A DNA stretch of 50,456 bases from Panacagrimonas sp. GTDB lineage: Bacteria > Pseudomonadota > Gammaproteobacteria > Nevskiales > Nevskiaceae. The translations under genes were made by a program, and so were the position numbers. Positions 43,382 through 50,456 of the stretch are shown piece after piece (the stretch's first letter is position 1; every line of letters begins with the position of its first letter). The notes below the pieces were generated by a model. The model was not told the origin of the DNA. It worked only from the letters and a program-made list of their open reading frames with translations, and did no database searches. The DNA lies in assembly GCF_020697055.1 (NCBI RefSeq), contig NZ_JAJFBP010000031.1:1-50456 (forward strand), in the 5' to 3' direction.

Positions 43382-44290
43382 ATGAAGAAACGTCCCCTGC
43401 GCGTCCTGCTCACCGGTGCCAGCGGCCAGGTCGGCACCGAAATCCGCCGTCGCGCCGGTCATCTCGAGATCTTGGCTCCCACACGAGCAGAGTTCGATCT
43501 GGCGCGGCCCGAGTCGCTCGGTTCCTGGCTGCGCTTGAACCGGCCGCAGCTCATCGTCAACGCCGGCGCCTACACCGCGGTCGATCGCGCGGAGGACGAG
43601 GAAGCCCTGGCCTTTCGCGTCAACGCCGAGGCCGTTGAGTCGCTCGCATCGTTCGCCAACAAAGCGGACATCCCGCTGCTGCAGCTGTCCACCGATTACG
43701 TCTTTGACGGCACCAAGACGTCGCCCTACCTGGAGTCCGACCTGCCGCACCCGGCGAGCGCGTACGGCCGTTCCAAGGCTGCCGGGGAAGTCGCGGCCCG
43801 CGCCGCGCGGCGTCACGCGATCCTGCGGTTGAGCTGGATATTCGCAGCACACGGTTCGAATTTCGTTCGCACCATGCTGCGTTTGGCGCGCGAGCGGCCG
43901 CTGCTGCGCGTGGTCGACGACCAAATCGGCGGACCCACCTGGGCCGGGCACGTCGCCGACGCGCTGCTCGGGTGGATCGATGCATTTGCGGCCGGACGCG
44001 AACCTGCGTCCGGAACCTGGCATCTCGGCGGCACGCCGCACGCCAGCTGGCATGGCTTCGCCCGCGAGGTCCTGGGCCAGGCACATCGGCGCGGTCTGAT
44101 CGCGTCGCTACCGACTCTCGAGGCGATCGCCACCCACCAATTCCCCGCCCGCGCGCGACGCCCGGCCAATTCGCGGCTCGACGACACGCGCACGCGGGAT
44201 GTGCTCGGACTTCGGCCCGCCGACTGGCATCAGGGCCTGGCGCGCACGCTCGACGAGATTGCGCACGCCGAAAGGGCCGCCGCCGGCTGA
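43382..44290 (+). CDS. rmlD: dTDP-4-dehydrorhamnose reductase
   Basis: Last step of dTDP-L-rhamnose synthesis: NAD(P)H reduction of dTDP-4-dehydro-L-rhamnose. It is a 302-residue short-chain reductase with VLLTGASGQVGTEI (cofactor loop, residues 8-21), IVNAGAYTAVDRAEDEEALAFRVNAEA, LQLSTDYVFDG, catalytic Tyr and Lys in AYGRSKAAGE and the C-terminal RPANSRLDDTRT. The start ATG 43382 follows a 152-base divergent region shared with the wecA-like gene. It lies at the right border of the polysaccharide locus. Confidence 0.95.
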   Translation: MKKRPLRVLLTGASGQVGTEIRRRAGHLEILAPTRAEFDLARPESLGSWLRLNRPQLIVNAGAYTAVDRAEDEEALAFRVNAEAVESLASFANKADIPLLQLSTDYVFDGTKTSPYLESDLPHPASAYGRSKAAGEVAARAARRHAILRLSWIFAAHGSNFVRTMLRLARERPLLRVVDDQIGGPTWAGHVADALLGWIDAFAAGREPASGTWHLGGTPHASWHGFAREVLGQAHRRGLIASLPTLEAIATHQFPARARRPANSRLDDTRTRDVLGLRPADWHQGLARTLDEIAHAERAAAG

Positions 44291-44466
44291 CCCGAGGCTC
44301 GCGGCTGCTGGACGAAGGCGACCGCGAACAACCACAATCCCCGCTCGCACTTGCGCGTGCGTCGCAGCCGGATCACTTCGGCGGCGCGATCGGATCCACA
44401 ACGAAGATTGAGGACGTGCGCAGGTGTTTCCCGATGCCACGGCATCGCGATTCCAGGAGGAGCGAT

Positions 44467-45975
44467 ATGAGCGACAAGCGTGCGGATCCCGGACGGATCC
44501 TGATCGTCGGCGGCGGTACCGCGGGCTGGATGGCGGCGATCGCTTTTTCGCATGCATGGCCAGATGCGCCGATCACGCTGCTGGAATCCGACACGATCGG
44601 CATCATCGGGGTCGGCGAAGGATCGACGCCGAAGATGCGCCAGTTCTTCCGGAACCTCGGCATTTCCGACGCCGAATGGATGCCGCACTGCAACGGCACC
44701 TACAAGTGCGGCATCCGGTTTCCCGGCTGGTCGACCCGTCCTGGTTTCGAGAGCTACTACCACCCTTTCTTCTCGGCCAGCGACGATCCCTACATCCACG
44801 CGTTCTATCGCAACGTCGTCCTGCGCCGGGAAAATCTGGACGCGCACGCGCATCCCGATATCTTCTTCATCTCGAACTACCTGTCGCAGCACTCGCGTGC
44901 GCCGCTGCCCGAGAACACCGACTACCTATCCGAATATGCGTACCACTTCGACGCACGCCTGATCGGCGATTTCCTGAAGCAGCGCGCGATGGCTCGCGGC
45001 GTCCGTCACATGGTCGATACCGTGACGGAGGTCAAGCAGGCGGAGACCGGCGAGATCCTGGGCGTCGAGACCGGCAAGCATGGGTACGTCGAGGCGGATT
45101 TCTTCGTCGACTGCACGGGATTTGCCGGCGTGCTGATCGGCAAGACGCTCAAGGTGCCGTTCCACTCCGCCAACAAATTCCTGTTCAACGATCGCGCCGT
45201 CGCGCTGCCCACGCCGCACGCCGATCCGAAAGTGATGCGATCCGAGACGCTATCCGCCGCCCTGAAGTTCGGCTGGGTCTGGAAGATCCCGCTGACCAAC
45301 CGTGTCGGCAACGGCTACGTCTACTGCTCGGACCATGTCGATGCCGAGGGCGCGGAGCGCGAGCTGCGCGCCTACCTCAAGCTCCCCGAAGATGATCAGA
45401 CCGAAGCGCGTCACCTGAAGATGCGCGTCGGCCGCGTGGAGCGGTCCTGGGAGAAGAACTGCCTCGCGGTCGGACTCTCGCAAGGGTTCTTCGAGCCGCT
45501 CGAGGCGACCGCGCTGATGGTCGTGCAGGAGACCATCGAGAAATTCATCGAGAACTACGCGGTGGGCGGATTCACGCCGGCCCATCGCGAAGAATTCAAC
45601 GCCAAGATCAATCTGCGATTCGACAGCATCCGGGACTACATCCAGATGCACTACATCCTCAACACGCGGACCGACACCGCGTATTGGGCCGCGTGCCGGG
45701 AGAATCCGAACATCTCGGATTCGGTGCGCCACATCCTCGACGTATGGGACAACGACGGCGACATCGTCGAGGAATATCGAAAGGACGGCCTGGCCTACAG
45801 CCCGACGTCGTGGTGGTGCATCCTCGCCGGGATGGGCCGCTTCCCGCGCAAACCGCCGCGAAAGCCGCGCAAGAACGTCGACGTCGTCGATCCCGATTGG
45901 CCGCGCCAAGCGTGCACGAAAATGCTACAGCACTTCCCCGACCACCGGACCACCGTCGACGCGATGCACCGTTGA
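44467..45975 (+). CDS. FAD-dependent tryptophan halogenase family protein
   Basis: A 502-residue flavin-dependent halogenase, which uses FADH2, oxygen and halide to make HOCl for aromatic halogenation. Motifs are the FAD loop GGGTAGW (15-21), GVGEGSTP (48-55), the catalytic Lys80 in TYKCGIRF, the family motif WVWKIP (270-275) and Glu346 in EPLEATAL. Lys80 and Glu346 sit at nearly the same numbers as the catalytic Lys79 and Glu346 of PrnA. The ribosome site is AGGAG, 6 bases before ATG 44467. It has no flavin reductase or NRPS/PKS neighbour. In this type of bacterium such genes are often found singly near TonB-dependent receptors, and their substrates are unknown; none is here. Confidence 0.92.
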   Translation: MSDKRADPGRILIVGGGTAGWMAAIAFSHAWPDAPITLLESDTIGIIGVGEGSTPKMRQFFRNLGISDAEWMPHCNGTYKCGIRFPGWSTRPGFESYYHPFFSASDDPYIHAFYRNVVLRRENLDAHAHPDIFFISNYLSQHSRAPLPENTDYLSEYAYHFDARLIGDFLKQRAMARGVRHMVDTVTEVKQAETGEILGVETGKHGYVEADFFVDCTGFAGVLIGKTLKVPFHSANKFLFNDRAVALPTPHADPKVMRSETLSAALKFGWVWKIPLTNRVGNGYVYCSDHVDAEGAERELRAYLKLPEDDQTEARHLKMRVGRVERSWEKNCLAVGLSQGFFEPLEATALMVVQETIEKFIENYAVGGFTPAHREEFNAKINLRFDSIRDYIQMHYILNTRTDTAYWAACRENPNISDSVRHILDVWDNDGDIVEEYRKDGLAYSPTSWWCILAGMGRFPRKPPRKPRKNVDVVDPDWPRQACTKMLQHFPDHRTTVDAMHR

Positions 45976-45998
45976 CGTCGACGGCCGACGATTCAGCG

Positions 45999-46736
45999 CT
46001 AGTCGACGCCCAGCTCCCGCAGGATCGCAGCGCGCAGCGCCTGCACCCCGGTTGAAGCGACCGCCCGCGGTCGCGGCAGGTCGACCTCGAACACGGTCTG
46101 GATGCGCGTGGGTCGCGCGGTGAGCACCGCGACGCGGTCCGCCATGTGCACGGCCTCCTCGACGTCGTGGGTGACCAGGACCACCGTCTTGCGCACCGTC
46201 TGCAGGATGTTCAGCAGCTCGTTGCGGATGCGCAGACTCATCTGCGCGTCGAGTGCCGAGAAGGGCTCGTCCATGTAGAGAATCTCGGGCTTCACGGCGA
46301 GCGCGCGTGCGAACTCCACGCGCTTGAGCATGCCGCCGGAGAGCTGATACGGGTACGCCGTCTCGAAGCCGCGCAGTCCGACCAGCGATGCGTACTGGTC
46401 CGCCGTCGCGACCGCGTCGCCGCCGTGCGCGCCGTTGAGGCCGAACATCAGGTTCTGGCGCACGGTGAGCCACGGAAAGACCGAGCCCTGCTGCGACATC
46501 AGGATACCTTTCTTGTCGGGCACGACCGGCCGCTCGTCCACGCGCACCTCGCCGCTGTCCGGCGCGACGAAGCCGGCCATGATGTTCAGCAGCGTGGTCT
46601 TGCCGCAGCCCGAGGGACCGACGACGGCGAGGATCTCGCCTTCCCTGATCGACAGGTCGAGCGCATCGACGACGGGCAGCGCCTCGCCGTTCCCGTAGGC
46701 CTTGCTGACGCCTTGGAGCGTGATCTTAGGACGCAT
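45999..46736 (-). CDS. ABC transporter ATP-binding protein (nitrate/sulfonate/taurine type)
   Basis: A 245-residue importer ATPase of the NrtD/SsuB/TauB group. Walker A is GPSGCGKTT, the Q-loop MSQQGSVFPWLTV, the signature LSGGMLKRVEFARAL, Walker B ILYMDEPFSALDAQ, and the switch His is in VLVTHDVEEAVHMA. It overlaps the permease by 11 bases and is the last gene of a five-gene minus-strand operon that also encodes a binding protein, a SCO1-like protein and a cupredoxin. The substrate is not evident; nitrate, sulfonate, taurine, thiamine precursors and cyanate are all possible for this group. Confidence 0.92.
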   Translation of the reverse strand: MRPKITLQGVSKAYGNGEALPVVDALDLSIREGEILAVVGPSGCGKTTLLNIMAGFVAPDSGEVRVDERPVVPDKKGILMSQQGSVFPWLTVRQNLMFGLNGAHGGDAVATADQYASLVGLRGFETAYPYQLSGGMLKRVEFARALAVKPEILYMDEPFSALDAQMSLRIRNELLNILQTVRKTVVLVTHDVEEAVHMADRVAVLTARPTRIQTVFEVDLPRPRAVASTGVQALRAAILRELGVD

Positions 46737-47499
46737 AACGCCACCGCACCGACGGATGGGATTCGAGCAGCCGCATCAGGCCGTCGAGTACGAGACCGAT
46801 CAGGCCGATCACCACCATGCCCGCGATGACCAGGTCGTATCGGTTGCCGGCGTTGCGTGAATCGATGATGAGATAGCCGAGTCCCGAACGCAGCGCGATC
46901 ATTTCGGCGGCCACCACCACCAGCCACGCGACACCAAGACCCACGCGCATCCCGACCACGATCTGCGGCATCGCGGCGGGAATCACCACTTGCGAAAACA
47001 GCTTCCGGCGCGAGACACCGAAGTTCTCCGCCGCGCGCAGATAGCGTTTCTCGATGCCGTGCACGCCGTTGGCGGTCTGCAACACCATCGGGAACACCGA
47101 CGAGATGAAGATCAGAAATATGGGCGAGGCATTGCCGACGCCGAACCAAAGGATCGCGATGGGGATCCACGCGATCGGCGAGATCGGACGCAGGATCTGC
47201 ACGAGCGGGTTGAGCGTGAGGAAGGCGCCGTGCACCCAACCCATCCACAGGCCCAGCGGCACCGCCACCAGCAGGGCGAGCCCGTAGCCGGCTGCGACGC
47301 GAAACAGCGACGCGCCGATGTGCTCGAACAGCGTGCCGTCCTGCATGAGCCCCCAGGCCCCGGTCAATACCTCGCCCGGCGTCGGGAAGATCAGGCTGCC
47401 GGTCATCGTCACCGTCGCCCACCAGGCACCGATCAGCACCGCGAAAACCACCAGCGAGGGCGCCGTGCGCCGGGCGCGCGCGATCATGGCGCGCGTCAT
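46726..47499 (-). CDS. ABC transporter permease (nitrate/sulfonate/taurine type)
   Basis: A 257-residue inner-membrane permease of the SsuC/NrtB family. It has six predicted helices, the family's early segment LIFPTPGEVLTGAWGLMQDG, QILRPISPIAWIPIAILWFGVGNASPIF before the coupling loop, and the EAA-type loop RAAENFGVSRRKLFSQVVIPAAMPQIVVGMRVGLGVAWLVVVAAEM. The 63-base gap upstream separates it from the cupredoxin gene; the 11-base overlap with the ATPase shows tight coupling. Confidence 0.92.
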   Translation of the reverse strand: MTRAMIARARRTAPSLVVFAVLIGAWWATVTMTGSLIFPTPGEVLTGAWGLMQDGTLFEHIGASLFRVAAGYGLALLVAVPLGLWMGWVHGAFLTLNPLVQILRPISPIAWIPIAILWFGVGNASPIFLIFISSVFPMVLQTANGVHGIEKRYLRAAENFGVSRRKLFSQVVIPAAMPQIVVGMRVGLGVAWLVVVAAEMIALRSGLGYLIIDSRNAGNRYDLVIAGMVVIGLIGLVLDGLMRLLESHPSVRWRYAS

Positions 47500-47562
47500 T
47501 TCAGTGGTCTCATCGAATGTCCCATTCTGGTGCGCGTCATCCGGTCCGGATCCGTCGTGCTC

Positions 47563-47991
47563 TCATCCACGCAATTCCAACGCGCGCTGTGCGCGCCAGC
47601 GCAGCCGCGCCCACGGCGTGTCGGGATGCGGATCCACGACGATCACCATCTGACCGCTGGCGTGTGCCGTGCACGCGAACTGGAATTCCGACGCAGTGGT
47701 GAACGGCAATCGGAAACTCTGGCCGGGCATCATCAACGCAGGGCCGAACTGGTGCGGCACGTCGTCCTGATTGCGCAGGACCAGCACGTCGTTGACTCCG
47801 AGCACGAGCCGGATGCGCTCCGGAAAGGGCGTCGCCGGCTCACCGGCCATGCGGCGCGCCCACGTCCCGGCGGGAATCTCGTGGATCTGGTCGCGCGTCA
47901 CCGAGGGCACCGGAACCAGCGCCGCCGCCAGCACGCCGCTCATCGACGCAACCAGGACGACGGCGCTGGCCGCGATCAGACGGCGCGTCAT
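47563..47991 (-). CDS. cupredoxin-like protein
   Basis: A 142-residue exported small protein with an N-terminal hydrophobic signal or anchor (residues 5-26). The C-terminal half has a type 1 copper site pattern: His80 in VPHQFG, then Cys107, His110 and Met115 in FACTAHASGQM (C-x2-H-x4-M), as in plastocyanin/azurin-like folds. It should be a blue copper electron carrier or copper donor in the periplasm. ATG 47991 overlaps the SCO1-like stop by 4 bases (ATGA), so the two copper proteins are coupled, an unusual arrangement inside an ABC transporter operon. The basic tail (PWARLRWRAQRALELRG) is not part of the fold. Confidence 0.75.
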   Translation of the reverse strand: MTRRLIAASAVVLVASMSGVLAAALVPVPSVTRDQIHEIPAGTWARRMAGEPATPFPERIRLVLGVNDVLVLRNQDDVPHQFGPALMMPGQSFRLPFTTASEFQFACTAHASGQMVIVVDPHPDTPWARLRWRAQRALELRG

Positions 47992-48572
47992 TGCGAGAGA
48001 AGCGCACGAATGTCGTGCACGTAGGCTTCGGGCCCATAGCCGTACGGCATCAACGCACGCAGTCTTCCCTGCCCGTCGATCAGGGTGACGAACGACGAGT
48101 GGCCGTACTGCACGGATCCGGCCGAGGCGTTGCGCTGCGCGGCCACGCCGTAGGCCTTGCGCACGTCGGCGAGCGCTTTTTCGGTCCCGGTGCCGCCGAT
48201 GAAGCCTGCATCGAACGCAGCGAGGTAGCGGCTCAGGCGGTCGGCGTCATCGCGCTCCGGATCCACCGTGATGTAGACGACCTGCACGCCGGAAGCCTGC
48301 TCGCCCAGCGCGCGGTGCACCTGCGCGAGCGTCGCCAGCGTCGCCGGGCATACGTTGACGCAGGAGGTGAAACCGAACTGCAGCACCACCACCTTGCCGC
48401 GAAAACGCGACAGCGACAGCGGCTTCCCGTCGGAACCCTCGAGCGTGAAGTCCGGCGCCGCGCGCGGCGGATCGAAGGTGCCGGCCATCAATGACGGCGC
48501 GCCCGCCGCGTGCGCTGCCACCGACGCGGCCAGCAGCAGCGCCGGCAGGACCGTGCCGAACAAGGCGCTCAT
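47988..48572 (-). CDS. SCO1/SenC family protein
   Basis: A 194-residue thioredoxin-fold copper chaperone that delivers copper to cytochrome oxidase CuA or other periplasmic copper sites. It has a signal peptide (about 1-22). The copper-binding CxxxC is C71-VNV-C75 in FTSCVNVCPATL, and the essential His158 is in QYGHSSFVTLID; all three ligands are intact. It is 20 bases downstream of the binding-protein gene and overlaps the cupredoxin gene. The cytochrome oxidase genes are not in the window, so its client may be the cupredoxin next to it. Confidence 0.9.
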   Translation of the reverse strand: MSALFGTVLPALLLAASVAAHAAGAPSLMAGTFDPPRAAPDFTLEGSDGKPLSLSRFRGKVVVLQFGFTSCVNVCPATLATLAQVHRALGEQASGVQVVYITVDPERDDADRLSRYLAAFDAGFIGGTGTEKALADVRKAYGVAAQRNASAGSVQYGHSSFVTLIDGQGRLRALMPYGYGPEAYVHDIRALLSQ

Positions 48573-48592
48573 CGAAGGAACCGGCACGCTCG

Positions 48593-49672
48593 TCACAGCC
48601 GGATCGGAGCCGCCTTCGCGGCACGGACGAACGTCTCGAGGGCGTAACGCTCGTAGGGAATTTCGTGCTTGATCGTGCCCGCCTCGATCGACAGGCGCAT
48701 CAACTCGTCGAACTCGGCGCGGATCATCCGCAGGTCGCCATAGGTGACCCGATCCGTCGGATTGTCCATCACGAATTGCAGGATCGCCGGATCCTGGTTG
48801 AAGTAGGACTTGCCCGCGGCGATCTTCACCGCCGTGTCGCGGTTTGCGCGGTCCTGGTCGAGCCACACACCGGCACCCTGGATCAGATCGACCAGGTCCT
48901 GTACCTGCGCGGGATCTTTCTGGATCAGCTCTTCGCGAACCGCGAGCACGCAGCAGATGTAGTTGCGCCACTCGTCCCGGGTCATGCGCAGCGGACGCGC
49001 GAACCCCGCGCGCTGCGCCGAGGCACCGAACGGCTCGCCGGTGCAGTAGGCGTCGACCGCATTGGCATACAACGCCGCCGGCATGTCGGGAGGCGCCATT
49101 TCGACGATCTGCAGGTCCGCCGGCGTCATCTGTTCCTGCGCCAGCATTTTGCGCAGGAACAGGAAGTCCACGGCGTAGCGACTGGGGACCGCGACGATCT
49201 TGCCCGCGAGCTGCTTGAAACGCTGATACGGCGAATCGGTGCGCACCATGATGACCGCGCCGGAGCGATGCCCGAGCGACACGATTTTGACCGGGATGCC
49301 GCTGTCGGCGAGCAGCATCACCAGCGGCGCCAGCATGTAGGCCGCCTGTACGCGGCCCGCCATCAGCGATTCCTTGATCTCCGGCCAGCCGGAGTACTTG
49401 CTGAACGCGTAGCGGTACGCCGTGGCCGAGGGTTGGGCGCGCAGCTGCGCGTCACGGGCCGCGGAGGCGATCGGCAACGTCAGGTTGCAGGTCACGGGCA
49501 GCCCGCCGATCAGTAGCGAACGCGGGTCCGTCGCCGATCCCGACTCCTTGCCGCACGCCCCGAGGGCGCCCACGCCCGCCGTGCCGAGCAAGGCCTGCAG
49601 TAGGCGACGGCGATCGGGTTGGAAAGCGGATGGATCCAGGGCTGTGGCTTGGCGAAGGCGGTGACGGTTCAT
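48593..49672 (-). CDS. ABC transporter substrate-binding protein (NitT/TauT type), Tat lipoprotein
   Basis: A 359-residue periplasmic binding protein of the NrtA/SsuA/ThiY type. The N-terminus combines an Arg-rich motif (DRRRLLQALLGTAGVG) with a lipobox ending in GALGAC, so it should be exported by Tat and lipid-anchored. Lobe motifs include YAFSKYSGWPEIKESLMAGRVQAAYMLAPLVMLL and the conserved APPDMPAALYANAVDAYCTGEPFG. It is the first gene of the operon with SCO1, cupredoxin, permease and ATPase. The ligand is not predictable; the CmpA/NrtA-like TGEPFG segment suggests an oxyanion (nitrate or bicarbonate-type), but weakly. Confidence 0.9.
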   Translation of the reverse strand: MNRHRLRQATALDPSAFQPDRRRLLQALLGTAGVGALGACGKESGSATDPRSLLIGGLPVTCNLTLPIASAARDAQLRAQPSATAYRYAFSKYSGWPEIKESLMAGRVQAAYMLAPLVMLLADSGIPVKIVSLGHRSGAVIMVRTDSPYQRFKQLAGKIVAVPSRYAVDFLFLRKMLAQEQMTPADLQIVEMAPPDMPAALYANAVDAYCTGEPFGASAQRAGFARPLRMTRDEWRNYICCVLAVREELIQKDPAQVQDLVDLIQGAGVWLDQDRANRDTAVKIAAGKSYFNQDPAILQFVMDNPTDRVTYGDLRMIRAEFDELMRLSIEAGTIKHEIPYERYALETFVRAAKAAPIRL

Positions 49673-49755
49673 CGAGATGCAGGAGGTGGCCTTTCCCAGG
49701 CAGCCACGAGGCCGGAGTCGAACCGGCCGATTCTATCCGCGGAACGACCCTTCAA

Positions 49756-49784
49756 AGAAAAACGCCCGGCACGAGGCCGGGCGC
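49756..49784 (-). terminator. intrinsic terminator of the DUF1329 gene
   Basis: On the minus strand a hairpin (GCCCGGC/GCCGGGC type, 49763-49783) with a short loop is followed directly by TTTTT. It lies 20 bases beyond the stop codon of the DUF1329 gene and before the ABC operon start, and is the clearest rho-independent terminator in the window. Confidence 0.88.
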
Positions 49785-49804
49785 GAAGGAGAAAACCAAA
49801 CCGA

Positions 49805-50456
49805 CTATTTGCCGAGACGGGCAATCGCCGAGTTGGTCATGAACATGTCGTACTTCTCCTGGGGATCGCCGTGCAGCTCGTGCTTGTAGCCCGACTGGAT
49901 CCTCTTTTCGTTGCGGAAGCGCGTCATACGGCCCGACTGGATGTCGTGCGTATGGCAGTACAGCCAGCTCCAGTCCGGCCTGCCCTTCGGATCCTTCAGC
50001 TCGCCCTTGGCGTTCTTGTACTGGCAGTAGCCCGGCTCGAACTGCTTCCAGATTCCGCCACGACGATCGAACGTCACCTGGCTGGGGAAGCACATGTTGC
50101 GCGTGTCTACATAGACTTCCTTGCGGCCGACCGGCGCGCGCGGATAGCCGGTGGGCTCCGCCGACACCACGATCGCCTCCGGGCACAGCGACATGTACGT
50201 GTCGTAGAACGTCTTGCCCTTCGGTCCACCGTGCACCTTGGCGTCCCAGGTCGGGTGATCCGACGGCCAGTTGTCCGACGTGCAAGCGGTCAGCATCGGC
50301 ATGCGCTTGACGATCTTGTAGTTGCTCCAGGTGAGCACCGGATCGCCGGCCGCCCAGGCATCGGACAGGAAGAACGTCACGCCCGGGACCAGCGGTTCGA
50401 AGCGCTGGTTGGTCGGGAACTGGCGCACGCGCTTGAACGCCGGGAAGTAGCCGTAG
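49805..50456 (-). CDS. DUF1329 domain protein, partial (5' end outside window)
   Basis: The C-terminal part (217 residues visible) of a DUF1329 protein. The reading frame is open to the window edge, with no stop, beyond an internal GTG at 50428 that could be mistaken for a start (the frame reads YGYFPAFKRVRQFPTNQRF upstream). Family-like segments are RKEVYVDTRNMCFPSQVTFDRRGGIWKQFEPGYCQY and SGRMTRFRNEKRIQSGYKHEL. DUF1329 proteins are exported lipoprotein-like proteins of beta-rich fold, commonly encoded next to DUF1302 proteins and RND-type exporters; what they do is unclear. Four Cys residues in the visible part may form disulfides. It ends before the terminator at 49756-49784. Confidence 0.78.
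   Translation of the reverse strand, partial: YGYFPAFKRVRQFPTNQRFEPLVPGVTFFLSDAWAAGDPVLTWSNYKIVKRMPMLTACTSDNWPSDHPTWDAKVHGGPKGKTFYDTYMSLCPEAIVVSAEPTGYPRAPVGRKEVYVDTRNMCFPSQVTFDRRGGIWKQFEPGYCQYKNAKGELKDPKGRPDWSWLYCHTHDIQSGRMTRFRNEKRIQSGYKHELHGDPQEKYDMFMTNSAIARLGK

Overview
The window looks like the chromosome of a GC-rich gammaproteobacterium. The pair lptF/lptG divergent from pepA-holC, the arginine succinyltransferase (AST) genes and a tryptophan-halogenase-like gene suggest Xanthomonadales or a neighbouring order, but that placement is an inference from gene content. I saw no CRISPR array, insertion sequence, phage gene or rRNA, and no intergenic stretch exceeds 300 bases.

Left part (1-17 kb, mostly core genes): tRNA-Arg(CCT); a type II NADH dehydrogenase-like flavoprotein behind a frameshifted Rrf2-type regulator whose start codon sits in a 29-bp palindrome; a polar amino acid ABC transporter (binding protein, permease, ATPase) divergent from an M20 hydrolase-astA-astD operon, together read as arginine uptake and catabolism; an exported glutathione peroxidase; an RDD membrane protein; lptF-lptG (LPS export); pepA-holC; a RidA-like lipoprotein; an AEC transporter; and a GlcD-type FAD oxidase.

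Central part (17-44.3 kb): a large surface polysaccharide locus bounded by rmlC (rfbC) on the left and rmlD on the right. A plus-strand operon (rmlC, two family 2 glycosyltransferases, a methyltransferase, a lipoprotein sulfatase) runs into a minus-strand operon (giant glycosyltransferase, kpsM/T/E/D-like exporter, sulfotransferase, GT61). Then comes a section, visibly less GC-rich and with genes on both strands, holding a sulfotransferase-GT32 fusion, an alginate-lyase-like (PL5) protein, another sulfotransferase, a small frameshifted gene, a QueC-like PP-loop enzyme, a pyruvyltransferase, a GT-D fold glycosyltransferase, a two-headed GT4 protein, a coiled-coil protein, and a WecA-like initiating phosphosugar transferase. 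Three proteins share one short repeat module (consensus FDxxYY..NPDVxxxGxDPxxHYLxxGxxEGR). The simplest model is an ABC-exported capsule that is sulfated, pyruvylated and perhaps amidated, and that carries rhamnose. No rmlA/rmlB, kpsC/kpsS, PAPS-synthesis or sulfatase-maturation genes lie in the window.

Right part (44.4-50.5 kb): a stand-alone FAD-dependent halogenase with its catalytic Lys and Glu intact; a five-gene minus-strand operon in which a nitrate/sulfonate-type ABC transporter is interleaved with a SCO1/SenC protein and a cupredoxin; and the 3' part of a DUF1329 gene followed by a clear intrinsic terminator. The most promising unexplored items are the capsule modification set (QueC-like enzyme, PL5-like protein without the expected His, KpsM with an extra N-terminal domain, shared repeat module) and the copper-protein/ABC transporter operon.
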